DNA of 6,224 nucleotides, taken from positions 1 to 6,224 of the forward strand of contig CALAHL010000708.1 of assembly GCA_937891725.1 (NCBI GenBank), read 5' to 3'. Made by a program: the position numbers and the translations under genes. The stretch's first letter is position 1, and the number at the start of each line of letters is the position of its first letter. The stretch comes from an uncultured Rhodospirillaceae bacterium (lineage in GTDB: Bacteria > Pseudomonadota > Alphaproteobacteria > Thalassobaculales > Thalassobaculaceae). Positions 6,003 through 6,224 of this stretch are shown in pieces. The notes below the pieces were generated by a model. That model worked only from the letters and a program-made list of their open reading frames with translations, searched no databases and was not told the DNA's origin.

Positions 6003-6224
6003 ATGACCGTTGAACAAGCCGATAGCCCGGCGCGACCCGGGGTCTTTGAACGGAGCATGATCCTGGTGACCGTCACCAGCGTCACCATGCTCTATGCGAT
6101 GACCGTGACGATCGCGAACGTGTCACTGCCCCAGATGCAGGGAGCGCTCTCCGCGACCACCGATCAGATCGCACTCGTGGTCACCTTCAACATCATCGCC
6201 ACCGCCATCGCCACCCCGATGAGC
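6003..6224 (+). CDS. DHA2-family MFS transporter (EmrB/QacA-like), N-terminal fragment
   Basis: 74 codons are visible before the window ends; complete family members have about 480-530 residues and 14 membrane helices. After a short hydrophilic N-terminus (1-17), TM1 spans about 19-40 and leads into TIANVSLPQMQGALSATTDQ (about 35-54), the characteristic end of TM1 and first loop of EmrB-like drug exporters. TM2 begins with IALVVTFNIIATAIATPM (56-73). These proteins export drugs or metabolites by proton antiport, often with an EmrA-type adaptor, whose gene is not in view. The Asp of the usual LDTTI motif is replaced (MTVTI here). No good ribosome-binding site precedes the ATG at 6003. An internal in-frame ATG at 6057 has GGAG too close to help, and a GTG at 5964 is also in frame, so the exact start is uncertain. 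The gene follows the oxygenase by 66 bp on the same strand. Confidence 0.85.
   Translation, partial: MTVEQADSPARPGVFERSMILVTVTSVTMLYAMTVTIANVSLPQMQGALSATTDQIALVVTFNIIATAIATPMS

Overview
The window reads as chromosomal DNA of a GC-rich, motile alphaproteobacterium. This is inferred from the GC-rich codon use, an alphaproteobacterial-style chemoreceptor, and a small PDC-sensor protein of a type I associate with that class. Genus cannot be fixed from sequence alone; a Rhodospirillales-like marine or soil organism is a guess.

Layout: four genes lie on the minus strand (positions 1-4825) and two on the plus strand (5238-6224), diverging from an AT-rich intergenic region at 4826-5237. Read in the minus direction, the order is a secreted PDC/Cache-type sensor protein (4825-4202), then a CHASE3-like methyl-accepting chemotaxis protein (4117-2435) closed by a strong hairpin terminator (2382-2427). 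A separate unit follows: a HisC-type PLP aminotransferase (2298-1171) and, 13 bp on, an M20 dipeptidase (1157 to beyond the left edge). On the plus strand are a putative 2OG-Fe(II) oxygenase (5238-5936) and, 66 bp later, the first 74 codons of an EmrB-like DHA2 MFS transporter that runs off the right edge.

How the genes may work together (inference): the sensor and chemoreceptor look like one sensory unit, in which a soluble periplasmic protein might feed a signal to the receptor. The aminotransferase and dipeptidase look like a translationally coupled pair for peptide or amino-acid use. The oxygenase and exporter may form a unit that modifies and exports a small molecule. None of the genes is a new family on its face. 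The more unusual material is the stand-alone sensor beside the receptor, a palindromic 10-mer (CGATTATCGG) found both in the divergent region and between sensor and receptor, and the AT-rich divergent region itself. I see no RNA genes, CRISPR arrays, insertion sequences or attachment sites.
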